Below are positions 35,506 through 48,740 of a stretch of DNA of 64,000 nucleotides, piece by piece. The notes beneath the pieces are model-generated. The model was not told the DNA's origin, did no database searches, and was given only the letters and a program-made list of their open reading frames with translations. Within the stretch, counting starts at the first letter, position 1. Every line of letters starts with the position of its first letter. Made by a program: the position numbers and the translations under genes. Where the stretch lies: assembly GCA_963921795.1 (NCBI GenBank), contig OY997659.1, positions 24,598,659 to 24,662,658 on the forward strand, read 5' to 3'. The stretch comes from Nannobrachium achirus. Taxonomy: Eukaryota > Chordata > Actinopteri > Myctophiformes > Myctophidae.

Positions 35506-36003
35506 ATATATTTTTTTATAATTTTTATCCCACGATTTTGCAACCCATTTGTCACCCAGTGCCAATTGCCTATGTAATCCTGGGATCTGCTCTCCCTCTG
35601 CCGCACCTGGGGAGACAACGGACTGACCTCATGCTTCCTTCAATGCATGAGGAGTCCAAGTTGTTTCTTTTCACCTGACGGGGGGATTTCCCCGGGATGG
35701 ACGTAGCGCATGGAAGGAACACGTTATTCCAACCAGTTCCTTTCCCCTCCATCAAGCGCCCCGGCTGGCCAGGGGGAGGCATTATTGAGACCAGGATTAC
35801 TGCATGTTTTTGTGAGGGTATCAACCCTAGGAGACACGGGGAGAACATGCAAACTCCACACAGAAAGGCCCTATCGCCAACCCCACCTAGGGTGTGGGCG
35901 CTGATGACGCGGAGGGAGATACACGCCCCCAGCACCCACAGCGTCCCCCGGCGGGAATTGAACCCAGGACCTTCTAGCTGTGAGGCGAAGCGCTAACCAC
36001 TAA
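35506..36003 (-). mobile_element. tRNA-derived SINE, near full length
   Basis: Read on the minus strand: TTAGCGCTTCGCCTCACAGC, GGTCCTGGGTTCAATTCC (B-box-like), a body with CTGTGTGGAGTTTGCATGTT, and a 3' domain with GGCAATTGGCACTGG ending in an AT-rich tail. AAAAGAATATAT flanks both ends (35494-35505 and 36004-36015), consistent with a 12-bp target duplication. The 5' end is a few bases shorter than the copy at 52125. Confidence 0.8.
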
Positions 36004-36322
36004 AAAAGAATATATTTTGATAGTATTTAATTTCTGTAATGCGACACATTTCCCAGTGAAACGGGGGCTGGGCACATCTCAGCAAATCCCAGCGGTGGGG
36101 TTCAATTGCACCAAGGCTTCCAATTTTGTATCCGTGTATGAGGATTGATTTGGGGCATTGGGGACTACTGTACCATGAACTGCTGGAAAGTCAAGTCTAC
36201 AAAGTAAAAAATAAAATCAAACAAGGGAGTGCTAAATCAATTTGATTTTACTACATTGTCTATTTCTCATTTCAAAGGTTTCCAGAAACATATAGTGTAC
36301 TGTTTAACTTTAAAAAGAGAGA

Positions 36323-36484
36323 GTTTGAAAAGAGAGAAGTCCGCACAAACAGCTTAATTCTCCGTAATGTTTTACTGTGTGCAATTCAGCAGACAGACAA
36401 GATTTAGACCACAGTTTGTCTTCCTTAGGGGAAGAAACTACGAATCATTAAGCTGTTTGTGCAGACTCTTTCTTTTCTTTGAAA
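36323..36484. mobile_element. Small MITE with ~35-bp inverted repeats
   Basis: TTTGAAAAGAGAGAAGTCCG, CACAAACAGCTTAAT on the left is the complement of ATTAAGCTGTTTGTG.. TTTCTTTTCTTTGAAAA on the right. Length about 160 bases, no coding. Confidence 0.75.
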
Positions 36485-39400
36485 ATGTTTAGTACCTGCT
36501 GATTATGCATTATGTTTTTATTTAACAGGGAATACACCCCCCCCCCCAATCTAAAGTGTTTTTGGGTACTTAGAAAAACGCTACATTTGAGATATTATTA
36601 ACATTGGACATTGATATAGAAATAGGCCTACATAAAAACTGAGAGTGTAATTTATCAGCTTGTCATCAAACTATATTCGCTAACAATGCATTGTGAGCTG
36701 GTAGATGAGCTATTTTAGCTATTTTGGAATATTAATAAAAAGGTCACCTACAATGACATGAGGAACGCCATACACATAATGACATAATACACAGTCAACC
36801 AGGTTGGAAAGTGGTTAAAAAGAAACCTTGCAAGATGGAGTAATTACCCCGTCAATGTCTTCCCAGACATCTGCTGCTCCTGTGTCTCCCGTCAGAATGA
36901 GTCTGCTGGGGTCGACTAATGTGCTACCAGCTCTCCCATACCCCATTGAACAACGTGCAATCCTGTTTGTGTAAGACTTCCCAGTCTCCTCCTCAAAGGT
37001 AGGCTGACGACTTATAGACTTATTGACTTTGTGGAGAATATCATAGAAGAACTATTTCAAGTTCTGCATTTATTTTGTTTCTTGTTTGGGATTGTGATTT
37101 GTTACTGCCTATGAACCCCATTTATAGCAGCCATTTTTTAACACATTGACTGCTAGGATTCAGAGCGTTTTTTTCACCAACCTTTGAAAAGAATCATAGA
37201 ATATTCTGCATCGGCCCTGTGTTGTCAAAAGACGCGCATGGGTGTCCTAGAATCAGGAAATAATTGTGACCGATCAGTGGCAATCAGTTTGTGAGATACA
37301 GTCTAATTTCATCATCCCATAGGAATGTGGTGTTTTTCCTACAACCTTGGAAAAGCCTATTTTCTTTCTTTTGGTCATGTGATATACGTATCACGTGGTG
37401 TCCAAAGAAACCCGGAAACAAATGGTGACCCATTAGGCTAGCGAACAGCACCATCCAGCTTACAAAAAGAAACTCATGTTTGGCAGTCGCTAAAGGCAAT
37501 AGGCTATTGGTAATTGTGGGTGTGTTTCTTTTAGGATTTTCTGTGCCAGCATGAAAGTCAACTGTCCATGCTGCATGGCACATTATGAAACACAATTTTA
37601 TGTTATTTCTTCAAAATGGCTGTTTTGATAAGGGTCAGTTGTATGACAGGAAAACCCTTTGACCACGCATGCCCTAAGCAACTTTAATATTTGTATTAAT
37701 TGGCAGAATTGTTCATCAAACAGGATGAAATTGCCATTGAAAGTCACCTCTGCCTGCCCCATAGTGATTATTTTGAGGAAGAGCTGAAATTAGAAAGGAG
37801 GCGAGTCATGCCTATAATTTATGCTCTTTCATACAACAGTGTCTCACAATAAAAATAGCATATACAAGCTCACAATGTATCGCATTGTGTCTGTGACATG
37901 TTGTGAGCTTGTATTTCAGCTATTTTCGGCGTAACGGTGCAAATATGACTAAGTATAAGATAGGCTTTGTTTGGTATAATTCAGTCTGGTGATTTAAGGT
38001 AGGCTATCTGTGAAGAAGATCCTCTCTGGCAGTGAGGGAGGAAAACAACCAATTCTCTCTCATCTCCCTCAAAGTCACAAGCATTTCATGCGGTCCCTCC
38101 CTGGGACGCTCAATGCCAAGTCAACACTTCCTGGCAACATCACATACATATAATATACATATTAAAATATGTTTTGATGAGAGTGGCTATCATTAGCAAC
38201 CTAAATATTGATTTGGCACATCACTGAATACATCTCCTGCTGAAGAGGAGGCAAGATGGGTTGTAGGCCTACAGTATATGTATATGGGCCTGGCTAGACC
38301 TAGGGCTTATTTATAAGACAGTGTTGCTTGACAAAAGTCACTAAATCATTTGCCAGCCATATGGAGGTTTTCTTTTTCAGTTGTCTTGTAGCTTATTCTG
38401 CAGCACATGACAGTGTCTTGAACATGTATGTATGTAAGCCCCAAAATAAATGGTAGAAAACATACAGTAGGCTAAGAGCTAACCTATTTGTTTAAGCATT
38501 GCTACTGTATGCTACAGTTAATTTAAGGTGCAGTTAAATTAAGGTGCTTTTCACATCTAATGTTGACTTAAGGGTCCAGAGCAAGAAAGTAATTGTTTTT
38601 GTATTATCCTTTTAACCTTAATGTCTGCAACCAGTTGCAAGAAATTGCAGCAGTCTGGACTGACCAGTTGCAGACCGGTGCCATTTGGGGATAATAATGG
38701 TTGCAAGGAGTTGCAGTTGCTACTAGTTGTGTTGCGAATCATTGGTGTGGACTGGGCTTAACAGTGCATGAATATCGCCCTTTTGTCCGCTATTCTTTAG
38801 TTGTTTTACCAGGCTTAAGTTTGCGTGAGAAACGTATTGAAGGTGTTCATTTCAATACTTACCGGAGGTGAAGAGTAGCGTGTGTATGCATCTACTGTAA
38901 GTTGGCGTGAATTTGGAGGTCTTATGCCCATTCAGAGTATGGGAAGGCATTGCAGATTCCAGAGAAAGTGTCAGAAAAAAATCACTACTAGCGCATGCAG
39001 CTGTGTGACTGTGTCGGTGGCTTGTGTGTATGAGCATAGGAGGTGTGTGTATTTGCATACTTAATATGTGTGCATTTGTTGTCTACAGTATATGAGCATA
39101 CATGGGAGAGAAAGTCCCATTACATATTCGTCTTCCGTATGTCTCCCATTTCCCCCTGGGGAATAATAATATTAGATTGAGTCACACTTGACCTCCCTTG
39201 CAGAGGATTTAAGTAGATCATAAATACAGCACTAATGTGGTCAAATCATTGATATGTTACATGTATGTTGCCTGCTGAATGTAACATTGATTATTCTGTC
39301 AAAAGGGCTGAAATTGCATGTCTCGTTAAGAATCATTTTGATTTGGCGGTGGGGTGGGCTGGGAGGTGGGGTTCATGAACTATGCTTCCGTTCATTATGA

Positions 39401-41640
39401 ATATTTCTTATCCAGGGTCATTATCAAGTATAGAGGCGATGGAGCAAGTGATTGAAATTCTGTGTTCTGAAGGTATTCATATGGTGCTTTTATGAGGTGA
39501 GGTCCTACGCTCTCTTTGAATGATTTCCTGATGTGGAGACGGCCATTGTAGGTGGATGATGTAATTAGCACAGATACATTAAACATGAGCCAGGAGTCAG
39601 GCACTGGAGTAAAATGGAACAGATGGTAAGAATATTCAGCTGTGCCTGACTGAATAATCTTCTCTTCTGGCGATACTGGATTCTCAAAACACGCGGTCCA
39701 ACAACTTAGAACTGCTGGTTTTGTATAGTTTCGATTCATGTTTACTTGTGAAATTTTCTTCAGACACATCTGTAACCTGGCAAACTTTGAAAATGCAAAT
39801 GCTGTTTTATTCTTGCTTGTCTATTGATGGTGTCAACCAACAAAAACGACAGATTCTCAAACTAAAAAATCTCTCTCACTTTGCTTGCTTATAAGACATT
39901 TGTTGCTGTGAAAGACAATCATTTACTCAGTTCATCTAAGTATTTCATAACTACTGTGTAAATTCACATAACAGCCAGGTATGACTTACTTTACAAATGA
40001 TCATCAGTCACTCATACTGTAGTCCCTCCATACACAGAAGCTCCATGTTGTCCTTGTGACCAAATCTTTTGTTGTGACGGCCTGTCTCCCTTGTGTGAAG
40101 CCGTGACAACAGGTTAGCATGTCATGTTGAGATACTGGGCTTTTGTTCCTGAGGATAGGAGTTGCCCTTTAGAACTACAGTACCTGTCATGTTAAAAGAT
40201 GGATGAACATTTGGCGCTATGGTTCGAAGAACATGCAGGACATAAGACACAAATAATGTACACTGTAAAATATAACTCTGAGAGTATACAAATGGAACTG
40301 CAAGGATCCCATGGTTCTGTGATAGTAATTAGTAGTGTGATATATATACCGGTATATATATTTTTTTTGTAATTTCAGCTTGTTAACTTTGGAATACTAC
40401 TGTGTGTGTACAAATAAATGTTTGTATTTAAGCTAAGAGATTGACAGAGAAGTTAAAAAAAGGGACCCACTTGAGGGCCTTTTTCATTCTACTGCAGACT
40501 ACTCTTAAGAATCATTAATGATCTAAAATCAGTGTCCTCATTGCCTTGTGTTTTTGTGTCTGCATTGTTTGAGTCAAAGATTTTTAAGAATTCCGTAAAC
40601 ATAAAATTCAACTCTTTATCTCGCAGATGTAAAACCATTTAATTTAAGCGACAATGTGTACTACTACTACTTTAGTCTCTTCTTCTTTTTTTTTGTCTCT
40701 TCTTTTTTAACTAATGGCCTGACCAGGCATGACCTGGGCGTGAACCTGTATGTATGGAGACGATAGTTCTAGCTGACATAAATAATCAAAAATAAAGCCT
40801 GAGTGTTATCTCTCCATAAGTCATGGACACAACACACAGGAAAGCAGTTGGGGTGAGAGCAGATATTGATAACTCTCTAAAGATCAATGAATATCATTTC
40901 TACTGTATGAACAACTTAGCTTGAAAAGCTCTTCACTTTTTGGTAGCTCAGTTTAGCTGGTTAGACTCTTGGCTCACACAATTTTCAAATGCTTCCACCT
41001 AGCAAAAATGCACATGCTTGCAAAAACACACACGCTCTGCCGCTCTGCCTTGCAATCGCATAAATATGTCCTACTGGAAATCAAATGAGTCGCTTGCTAC
41101 ACTTTAGTAGCTGATCAATCATAGTTCAATATTAGGATATATTTATTAGTACGATGTAGTGCTTCCTACAATATAGTGATCACTATTCCATGTCATTTTG
41201 TTTTTAGGAAGCTTTTTTGTACAATTTCATATGCGGGCCTTGAAGTTGAATAAGCCAAACAACCAATCCAAATGTGGAATATGTTTGTAAAAACCTTTTT
41301 ATTTTTTTGTGCAGCATTATTTGTTAAAGACAGAATGATTTGCCCAGCCTGACAAGTAGCCCATAATTGAATGTAGCCTTCATTTGCCATGCAGTGAAGG
41401 ATGTCAGACTCGCCCACGTTCGAGGCCATTGCCCATGGTCAGCCCACTCTCCGATCTTGCGCCAATTAAGATGGTTAGTTTTGACATGCCATTAGGCTAC
41501 TTTCAATATAACTCTAAAAATGAAAAATACAGAATTGAGAGTTAGCTGAAAGAAGGGTATAATTTAACCCTAGTGCTTATGACTGTAGATCACTATCAAT
41601 GTTGTGGGGGGAAAAGATTTGTTTAAAAAGAAAAAAACTG
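36485..41640. other. Mostly single-copy non-coding DNA
   Basis: No exon is supported on either strand. It holds one palindrome family 1 member (37851-37926), a weak family 2 member (40275-40318) and a perfect TATATATACC/GGTATATATA palindrome (40341-40360). Confidence 0.5.
37851..37926. repeat. Palindrome family 1 member
   Basis: AAAAATAGCATATACAAGCT, CACAA on the left faces TTGTGAGCTTGTATTTCAGC, TATTTT on the right. About 25-base arms with small differences. Confidence 0.8.
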
Positions 41641-42317
41641 TTAACCCTTCCAGTGCCAGCCCCTAGATGGCGCCATAGAATGCCAGGCTTTCTCCCATAG
41701 GCGAGCGCTTTAGCATCCGGGGACTCACGTTGCAGTGACGCGCGTGCTCACGTTCGTGCACGTCATGGAAAGGTCCCGGATGATAATGGCTAAAGATTAG
41801 CTATTCGCATTTTGTCATTTTAAAGATCATTTTTCGGCGATTTCGCCGTAAATAAACCTCGCGCCGCTTCCCTAAAAACACAATCCAGAGATATGGCCTT
41901 TTAAAGATGTGGTGTTTCATTGGATTCGGCGGCGATTCGCGGCGGCGTTCACGGGTAACGGCCGGCCGGGGGCGCCCGGATTTGGAACACCCTGCTTGAA
42001 AATTTAGGCACAGGCTTCAGAAGGCCTCGGATCATTTTATTCATTTCATTAAAAAAGCCGAACTAATTCGGGATCGGCACACTGGACTACGTTCCGGAAG
42101 CGGCGCTGAACATTCGGTGAACATTGGGGGGCTCAAAAATGTATTTTAAACCATTTTTAATGGAATATATCGTCGGACCATGCTAAATGGCAGTGTAGGA
42201 CGAGCCAGGACCACCCACGACTCTACAAGCAGCTCAGGGTAAGTGAATTAATAAAAAAAAATTGTATTGGATTGAAATAAAGCCGAACTAGTTCGGGATC
42301 GGCACTCAACAAGTTAA
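41641..42317. mobile_element. piggyBac-like non-autonomous element 2
   Basis: The ends TTAACCCTTCCAGTGCCA and (complement of the right end) TTAACTTGTTGAGTGCC lie in TTAA sites, as in the copy at 24537. It contains the same CGAACTA(G/A)TTCGGGATCGGCA motif twice (42060, 42285) and an unusually CpG-rich interior (41830-41985). No transposase. Confidence 0.7.
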
Positions 42318-44290
42318 TATAAAATTGCTCTATTTAGACCCCTTAAGACTGAGACAAACATTTAGACAGTGTTTGTTAATAGAGTCTGTAACATATGTGT
42401 CAGTCATTCATTTCACGTGGACAAAGACAAACAAGACCGTTTTGCACCATGTGATGCCGCTTGCTTCTTTTCATTCTGAAACGTCTGTTTTTCCACCAAT
42501 CTCACCAAATAAAGACGATCTACAAACTCACAACATGCCTTAACGTAGCACGCTGTGAGCTTGAAGATCTGGTATTTTGGACAACAAATTCATTTTCTTA
42601 TCTCCTTCTCCTTTACTCATGGTTCTGTTGTGTTAAATCCAAAACCACAGAAGTGAATCATTTTGAAATGATGTGACCCCATGGAAGACAGAAATATGGT
42701 TAACGGTGAGATTTTCCATTCCATTCTGCAGCATTTGTTTCAATAAGCTCTCTGTGGTTGAATGTTCGGGGGAGGTTTGACTCCTGCTGTGAAGGCAACA
42801 GGAGGCTATGACTGTGCTTTACCCTATTTCTCCATTGCATCAAAAATGCATGCAGGTGAAGTGCATTAAGGCTCTCACGTAGAGTGCTCACACACGTCAG
42901 ACACACACAGCCTATAAGGTGATGTGTCGCAAGTTGCTAAAATGTTGTAATACCTGCTATGCTATGCTCTTCATGCACCCAGCATTATAACAGAATAAAT
43001 TCATTTTATTTTCAGAAAATAACATTTCCCTAATAATGCCTGATTTATACTTTGCTGTGTTCTGTGTCACACACAAAAAGATTGTTTCTGCAGTTTTACT
43101 CATTGATCTGTTATTTTGGTGCACGGCCATGGCATGCGACTAATTATAACTCACTCGTAAGAAGAGATAAATGATCAGGTGTACCAGTTTGGCACATTTC
43201 AAACTGTGTATGATGTAGAGTACATTTAAAGTTCTATCACCTTCTGACTACTTTGGGGCCATGCAAGTCTTAGGCTGGAATACACACCCCATCCATTGTG
43301 CAATACTCATGTTAATCTTATGTACTCGTTTTAGCCTTCACTGTGACCACAGCTCTCGTACTTTATGTTCCATTGCATATGCTGCTTATATTGGCGGCGC
43401 GGCACAAACAAAGCGAAGTGAAGCCAATCCGTGAAGCCAAATGCACAGAGCTTCAATGAGGTGCAGGACAAATGTTTGCGGTTTTTCAGTTCTTGGAAAC
43501 CCCAATCGGCACACCCCCATTTCATACGCACACACTGAGTTTGAGGCCATTCGGTCGGGCGGCAACCGAGTTATGCCTGGGACACACAGACAAACAGATG
43601 TACACACAAAAACACATGCACACGCGCTTGCATGTGTTTTTAACTAGTGCATGTGTTTTTAACTAGTGTGAATGCACACATTATTTACTACTCTAATTGC
43701 AAATTAGTGAACTGAACATTTCTTGGCAGAGTTTGAACACCTTATTACCAGCCAGGGGAACTCTACACCCTTTACAAGCAAAGAGATGAAGGAAAACACA
43801 GCCTCAAACAGAACTGTTGAATATTTACACAATTGTATAAACTGAATATGTATCCCATCATAAACATGGATATGGAAATGACAATGACAAACCCAAACGA
43901 AAAGCCATAGTAGAGTGAATAGGCCACTCAGGATGTGGAGTTGAAATTTCGGTGGATTTCAGTGGGTGTGCAATATTCCAGTTCTTGAAAAAAAATAAAA
44001 GCATATAAGTCACTATACCTTCAAATGGAAATCATCGATACTACCTACTTGTGCATTGTATTTAGCATTTTTAAGAAGAAAAACTTTTCCTTTCCATATA
44101 GCTACACTGGTCTATCGATAAATGTGTGTAATCTCTGGGTTCATGTCAAGGTGCAGCTTTGTCAATATACAATATCCATGTATTTGGCAGATAATCACTT
44201 TGTTTGCTTATTTATATCCATAATGCACTGCACTATCCACACCTTTCACACAGATTTAATTTATTTGCTAAATAGTTACTATATCGATTT
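42318..44290. other. Non-coding DNA
   Basis: Palindrome member at 42507-42575. A possible old repeat at 43390-43670 ends in a direct duplication of GCATGTGTTTTTAACTAGT. No gene supported. Confidence 0.4.
42507..42575. repeat. Palindrome family 1 member
   Basis: GACGATCTACAAACTCACAA faces GCTGTGAGCTTGAAGATCTG; imperfect arms around a 20-base centre. Confidence 0.7.
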
Positions 44291-44416
44291 TAAATCATTA
44301 AATCGAATCGTATCGTATCGCTATGAATGAACCAATATCGTCCATGTATCGTATCGTCAACCATGTATCGTGATATGTATCGAATCGCTATTAAAATGTA
44401 TCGTTACACCCCTAGC
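44291..44416. mobile_element. hAT-like MITE end
   Basis: Repeated ATCGTATCG / TGTATCG motifs end in GTATCGTTACACCCCTAG, whose complement CTAGGGGTGTAACGATAC is a typical hAT-type terminus in fish. Only one end is recognisable. Confidence 0.55.
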
Positions 44417-44518
44417 TTTTAGGCTTTGAAGTTGCACATGGCAGATATGACACAAAACCGAAATACACGAAGAAATTACTGACATATTTGACAACTTACT
44501 ACTTAAAAAATAACATTG

Positions 44519-44571
44519 ATAGTGGAAATATGCGACGCGTTGTGAGCTTGTAGATCTGCTATTTCCACTAT
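44519..44571. repeat. Palindrome family 1 member with one arm deleted
   Basis: Outer arms ATAGTGGAAATA and TATTTCCACTAT are perfect. Inside is only the right half of the core (GCGTTGTGAGCTTGTAGATC), so most of the left arm was lost. Confidence 0.75.
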
Positions 44572-44584
44572 TTCTGACATTTTT

Positions 44585-44679
44585 CAACATTCACGATTAT
44601 GACGATTATGACAAAATAATTGCGATAATGTCAAATAATCACGATTAGACGATTATGTAATAATTGTGACAGCCCTACC
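44585..44679. mobile_element. hAT-like MITE end (ATAATCGTCTAATCGTGATT type)
   Basis: GACGATTATGAC repeats lead to AATAATTGTGACAGCCCTA, whose complement TAGGGCTGTCACAATTATT is a common fish hAT terminus. The other end is not identified. Confidence 0.5.
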
Positions 44680-45133
44680 CTAAGGCCTGTAGAACAGAAG
44701 CCTCTGCATTAAGAGGACATAATCTCATTTGATAGCAGTTTGCAGTTGCTAGGTAACAACTATGGGGAAACCCTCATCATTAAGAATTTTAAATGCATCA
44801 TTAATTACGCATTTTCAGACAAATGATCGGTATAATCTGATTACTATCATTCACCTTAAACTAGCTCACAATATGTTTACATTGATTCCTTTGTGTAACA
44901 TGGATGTGTTTCAAAAGGAAAGTAGTCACGCACAGACACTGCTTATATGGTAGTCTGAGTCACCCAAGTAACCACTGGATTTTTGTTTCTAGGCTGTACA
45001 TGGGCTTGTTAGGGTTACTACTGTAACGCATGCCAAATCAAAAGCCTATCTCCAACAAACAAGCCCACAAGCACACAGACACACAATGCACACATGCCCA
45101 CGCATGCACTTGCGCACACACGCACACTCACGG

Positions 45134-45136
<3 letters not shown>

Positions 45137-45178
<42 letters not shown>
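45137..45178. repeat. (CA)n microsatellite
   Basis: About 40 bases of CA, preceded by degenerate CACG/CACA units from about 45060. Confidence 0.95.
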
Positions 45179-45183
<5 letters not shown>

Positions 45184-45619
45184 ACGCAATCTGTCTCTCA
45201 TATTGTAGCTACAGACTTATCACTCAGTGTTGCTGTGGATGCAGCAGAGAATCCACCACCCTCGTCTGAACAGGCTTATTTTTAGCATTCATGGATTATG
45301 TGAGAGCAGTGCACTTGTTTTATTTCAGTCCTACTGGCTCTGCTTGAAGCACCACAATTCCACTATTCAATGCCCTCCATATATGCAGAGATTTTCCTTA
45401 CTGTACATCCAATACAAGAAAAAGTGATGATTTGTAGGGGGTCCTTGCAATGAAGAGAAACGTTCAGTCAGTTTGCCCAGGTAGTGCATCCCTGTTTTTT
45501 GCTTATTCTACAATCTCACTTCAGTGGCTTGAGTAATGGGGTAGTTTGTCATGACTGAAAATTAAGTTCCTTTTTTTTTCTCCGCAAAATGGCATGCATT
45601 AAAATAACATTAACTCCAT

Positions 45620-45755
<136 letters not shown>

Positions 45756-46360
45756 TGCGTGTGCGCGCTTGCGTTACTGAATTAACGGTGAAACAGGAGA
45801 TGCAGTTCGTTACACATCACACAGCATGACAGCAAAGAGAACAAACAAGGTATTAGATTAGACGGCAGAGCATTCTTCAGTGACAAATGACTGTACAGAG
45901 GAGGGCAGCCCTGTCAAATATCTTTTGAACACCGTGGTAATGGTAAACAAATTATAAATCATTGTCCACTGATGTTCACCCACTCTACCAGGCAATGCAC
46001 AGCTGGGTAAAGATAGATCCTGATAGGTTTTCTTCTCTCGGAGAATAGGTTTTTAGCCAAGGAGGCTGACAGCTGCACATAGTCCTAAGACAAACATTAG
46101 GTGGAGGGGAATAGATAAAGAGGGCATCAGGTAAACAGGCAGAATTCCACTGAGAGTGGGCTGGGTGTGAGGTCTCAGCGGCTCCTTTTCCCTTCTCTGT
46201 TGGTGACCAAATCACGGATGGATTCTGAGTCGGGTGCTGTAGACGCGTCTCCTGCAAGCTCCGCAGGGTCCAATTAATATTCTACTTTTAAATCTGCCAA
46301 ATCTATATTTTGAAACAACAAAACAACATCTCTTAACTTTATTAATTGTTTTGGACACAA

Positions 46361-47199
46361 ATGAGTCACAGTGATGGAACTGTAGTGACCAGAAGCAAGG
46401 CGCAAGCTGCTGCAAAGTCACAAAGTTTGGCTAATGCTAACGTGCATCCTACAAAAGCTAAATCTCCGAGCCCAAACAAGATGGGAGAGCCAGGCGGCAC
46501 ACTCATGCCAGAAATGCTAACTAAAGCACTGGAATCGCTCAAGGAGTCTGTTTTCGCCAATAGAGTTGGCGAACAAAGATCTACATGCTGAAATTAAGTC
46601 TGTAAAACACGAGCTGGGTGCCTCTATTGACGGCCTACAGACCACGCTGAGCGCGCATGATAGCCGCCTCACGGAGCTGGAGAAATCAGCTACTTTCAAT
46701 GGAGACAATGTTGCGGACCTTCAGGCTACGGTGGATTGGCTTAAGGAAGATATACTAAGGCGAGAAGCCAGATGCGACGACGAAGAGAGCCGCAATCGTA
46801 GAAATAGCCTCCTTTTGGCTGGAGTCAGTGAGGGCTTGGAATTGAACCAGCCAACACAGTTCGTTTCAGAACTTCTGAAAGAAGTGTTCGGTGTTCCAAC
46901 TCTCTGAGGCACCCCTGCTAGACCGAGCCCACAGATCTCTACGGCCCAAACCAAACCCGGGCAACCCCCCTCGTATATTTATTATGAGGGTACACTACAC
47001 CCGAGACCGAGACGAGATTCTACGCAAGGCTAGCCAAGGAGGCCCCCTTACATACAACGGAAACGAGCTGTCCCTCTGGCCGGACTACACCAACGCCGTG
47101 AGGAAGAAGAGATCGGCTTTCAAAGAAGTACGCAAAAAGGTAAAGGCGATCAGCGGAGCCGAGGCCAAGCTCTACTTCCCCATAGGCAATAGGAGCTAA
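46361..47199 (+). pseudogene. L1 ORF1p-like remnant (two frameshifts)
   Basis: Frame 1 from ATG 46361 (MSHSDGTVVTRSKAQAAAKS) shifts near 46560 to a coiled-coil frame (ELANKDLHAEIKSVKHELGA, LTELEKSATFNGDNVADLQA), then the RRM-like part (NRRNSLLLAGVSEGLE). It shifts again near 46895 to the C-terminal domain (PRIFIMRVHYTRDRDEILRK, LWPDYTNAVRKKRSAFKEVR). The order coiled coil, RRM, CTD is that of L1 ORF1 RNA-binding proteins, which trimerise and coat L1 RNA. The product cannot be made intact. Confidence 0.8.
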
Positions 47200-47229
47200 C
47201 GATGCTAATGCTATGTTTACACACGGGCC

Positions 47230-47556
47230 CCTAGCCCTATTCACGGCCCGCCCACTCAGCAACTTCCTGGTGCTGAAGTCACCTTTTGAAGGGGAAACCC
47301 CTGCCCATAGAGTTAACACAGAAATCGCAAATTTAATGCAATTTCTGAATAATAAAGTATAAAATACGGCTAGCATGATCAAGAACACAAGATAGTAAAA
47401 GGTACAAAGCATTATAATTTACTTTACCGTTCAGAATAATGATTTGTTGGCTTTAAGTCCAATGATTTCTATGTTAGTTTCCTCTTCAAAACTGACGTCA
47501 GCACCAGGAAGTTGCTGAGAAATTTGCTGAGTGGGCGGGCCGTGAATAGGGCTAAT
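47230..47556. mobile_element. Foldback element inserted in the L1
   Basis: TAGCCCTATTCACGGCCCGC, CCACTCAGCAACTTCCTGGT on the left is the complement of ACCAGGAAGTTGCTGAG.. TGGGCGGGCCGTGAATAGGG, CTA on the right. Pairing continues inward (GTCACCTTTTGAAGGGGAAA; TAACACAGAAATCGCAAATT), giving arms of roughly 110 bases. The right arm has a 10-base internal duplication (TTGCTGAGAAATTTGCTGAG). TA flanks both ends. Confidence 0.85.
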
Positions 47557-48309
47557 TACGCGAGGTGGCTGCGATTACATCTAAATTATTTCCATTTCCT
47601 CCTCCGGCTATACATGCGTATGTATCCGGTGACGGGACTGATACTGTTTCCGGCTCCTGCCGCTCACGTGGCTTTGGCCCGGCCGCGCGCACCCACCTTT
47701 GTGCTCGGGGCCATTGGGAAAACCGCGGCCCGACCTGACGTTTGCCAACGGGTCTGAGCTGGCGGGTGACGCTGGGTGAGTTCGCTCTCCTGGCGTTGCC
47801 TGCTGCCTGCCTTGTCTCGCTTTATAAGCTGGAATATTTAGGCCTAACCTATAGTTAGGCCCAAATCAGAAATTAGCTAGCCTCGGAAACCCAGACTTCT
47901 TTTGGTGATCGGAAGAAAAAGAAGTCTGGGCAAACCCCCCTATAACTGTGCTGGCTCATGATATTTTAATTGTATAAATAAATGTAGCCGTTCAGATATC
48001 TTATTTTACATCAGCATTGTTCATGTGAACTGGTTTGTTTAGGCTTATCCATTATAATGATAAAATCACTATGATTTATCAGTCGTTTTCCACCGCAGAT
48101 CACTTCCTCATTTACTCAAAGTAGACAGCAGGGGGAGTCATGTCCCTCCTCATTTACTCAAAGCAGACAGCAGCAGGAGTCATGTACCCCTCTGCATCAT
48201 TTTGAGACGTCGGAGGACGCGGCGAGATCCGCCGGCCAACAAATAATGTCCACGTTCCCTCAGAGTGGAAATTAGCCAACAAAATCAAATATGTTGATAC
48301 ATACTGTAC
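47557..48309. other. Unclassified sequence between L1 ORF1 and ORF2
   Basis: GC-rich at 47580-47770. A hairpin CCCAGACTTCTTTT..AAAAAGAAGTCTGGG (47890-47930) and a 42-base tandem duplication (CCTCATTTACTCAAAG at about 48107 and 48149) are present. It does not look like L1 coding sequence, so it may be further insertion debris. Confidence 0.45.
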
Positions 48310-48740
48310 ATGTACTGTAAGCCCCTCCCATACATTAAAATGTGTACCCGGCCTGAATGGGTTAAGGGAATCCATAACCCGGTAAAGCGCAGTAAGGTCT
48401 TTGCTCACCTAAAATCTCTGAGCTCAGACATAATGTTTTTACAAGAGACCCATTTAGGCTCTAGTGACCATGCAAAGCTAAAGAAAGCCTGGATAGGTCA
48501 AATGTTCTGCTCTAAGAATGAAAGTAGGACACAAGGTATGGCTATTTTAATCCGAAGGGGCGTTCCATTTGTCCCACAACAGACTATAGCTGACTCTAAG
48601 GGGAGATATGTGGTAGTGACAGGCACTCTTTATGGTACTTGTGTGGCCCTAGCTAATATATGGTCACAACTGGGATGACCCAGCCTTTTTCACTAAATTC
48701 ATAGCAACAGTTCCTGACCTAATAGCGCCATCCCTGAAAT
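48310..48740 (+). pseudogene. L1 ORF2 endonuclease remnant
   Basis: WVKGIHNPVKRSKVFAHLKS, LSSDIMFLQETHLGSSDH and the start of the next strand match the N-terminal AP-type endonuclease of L1 ORF2p (the Glu of QETHL is a catalytic-site residue). A frame change then gives NWDDPAFFTKFIATVPDLI. The rest of the endonuclease and the linker to the reverse transcriptase are missing, about 300 codons compared with intact relatives. Confidence 0.8.
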
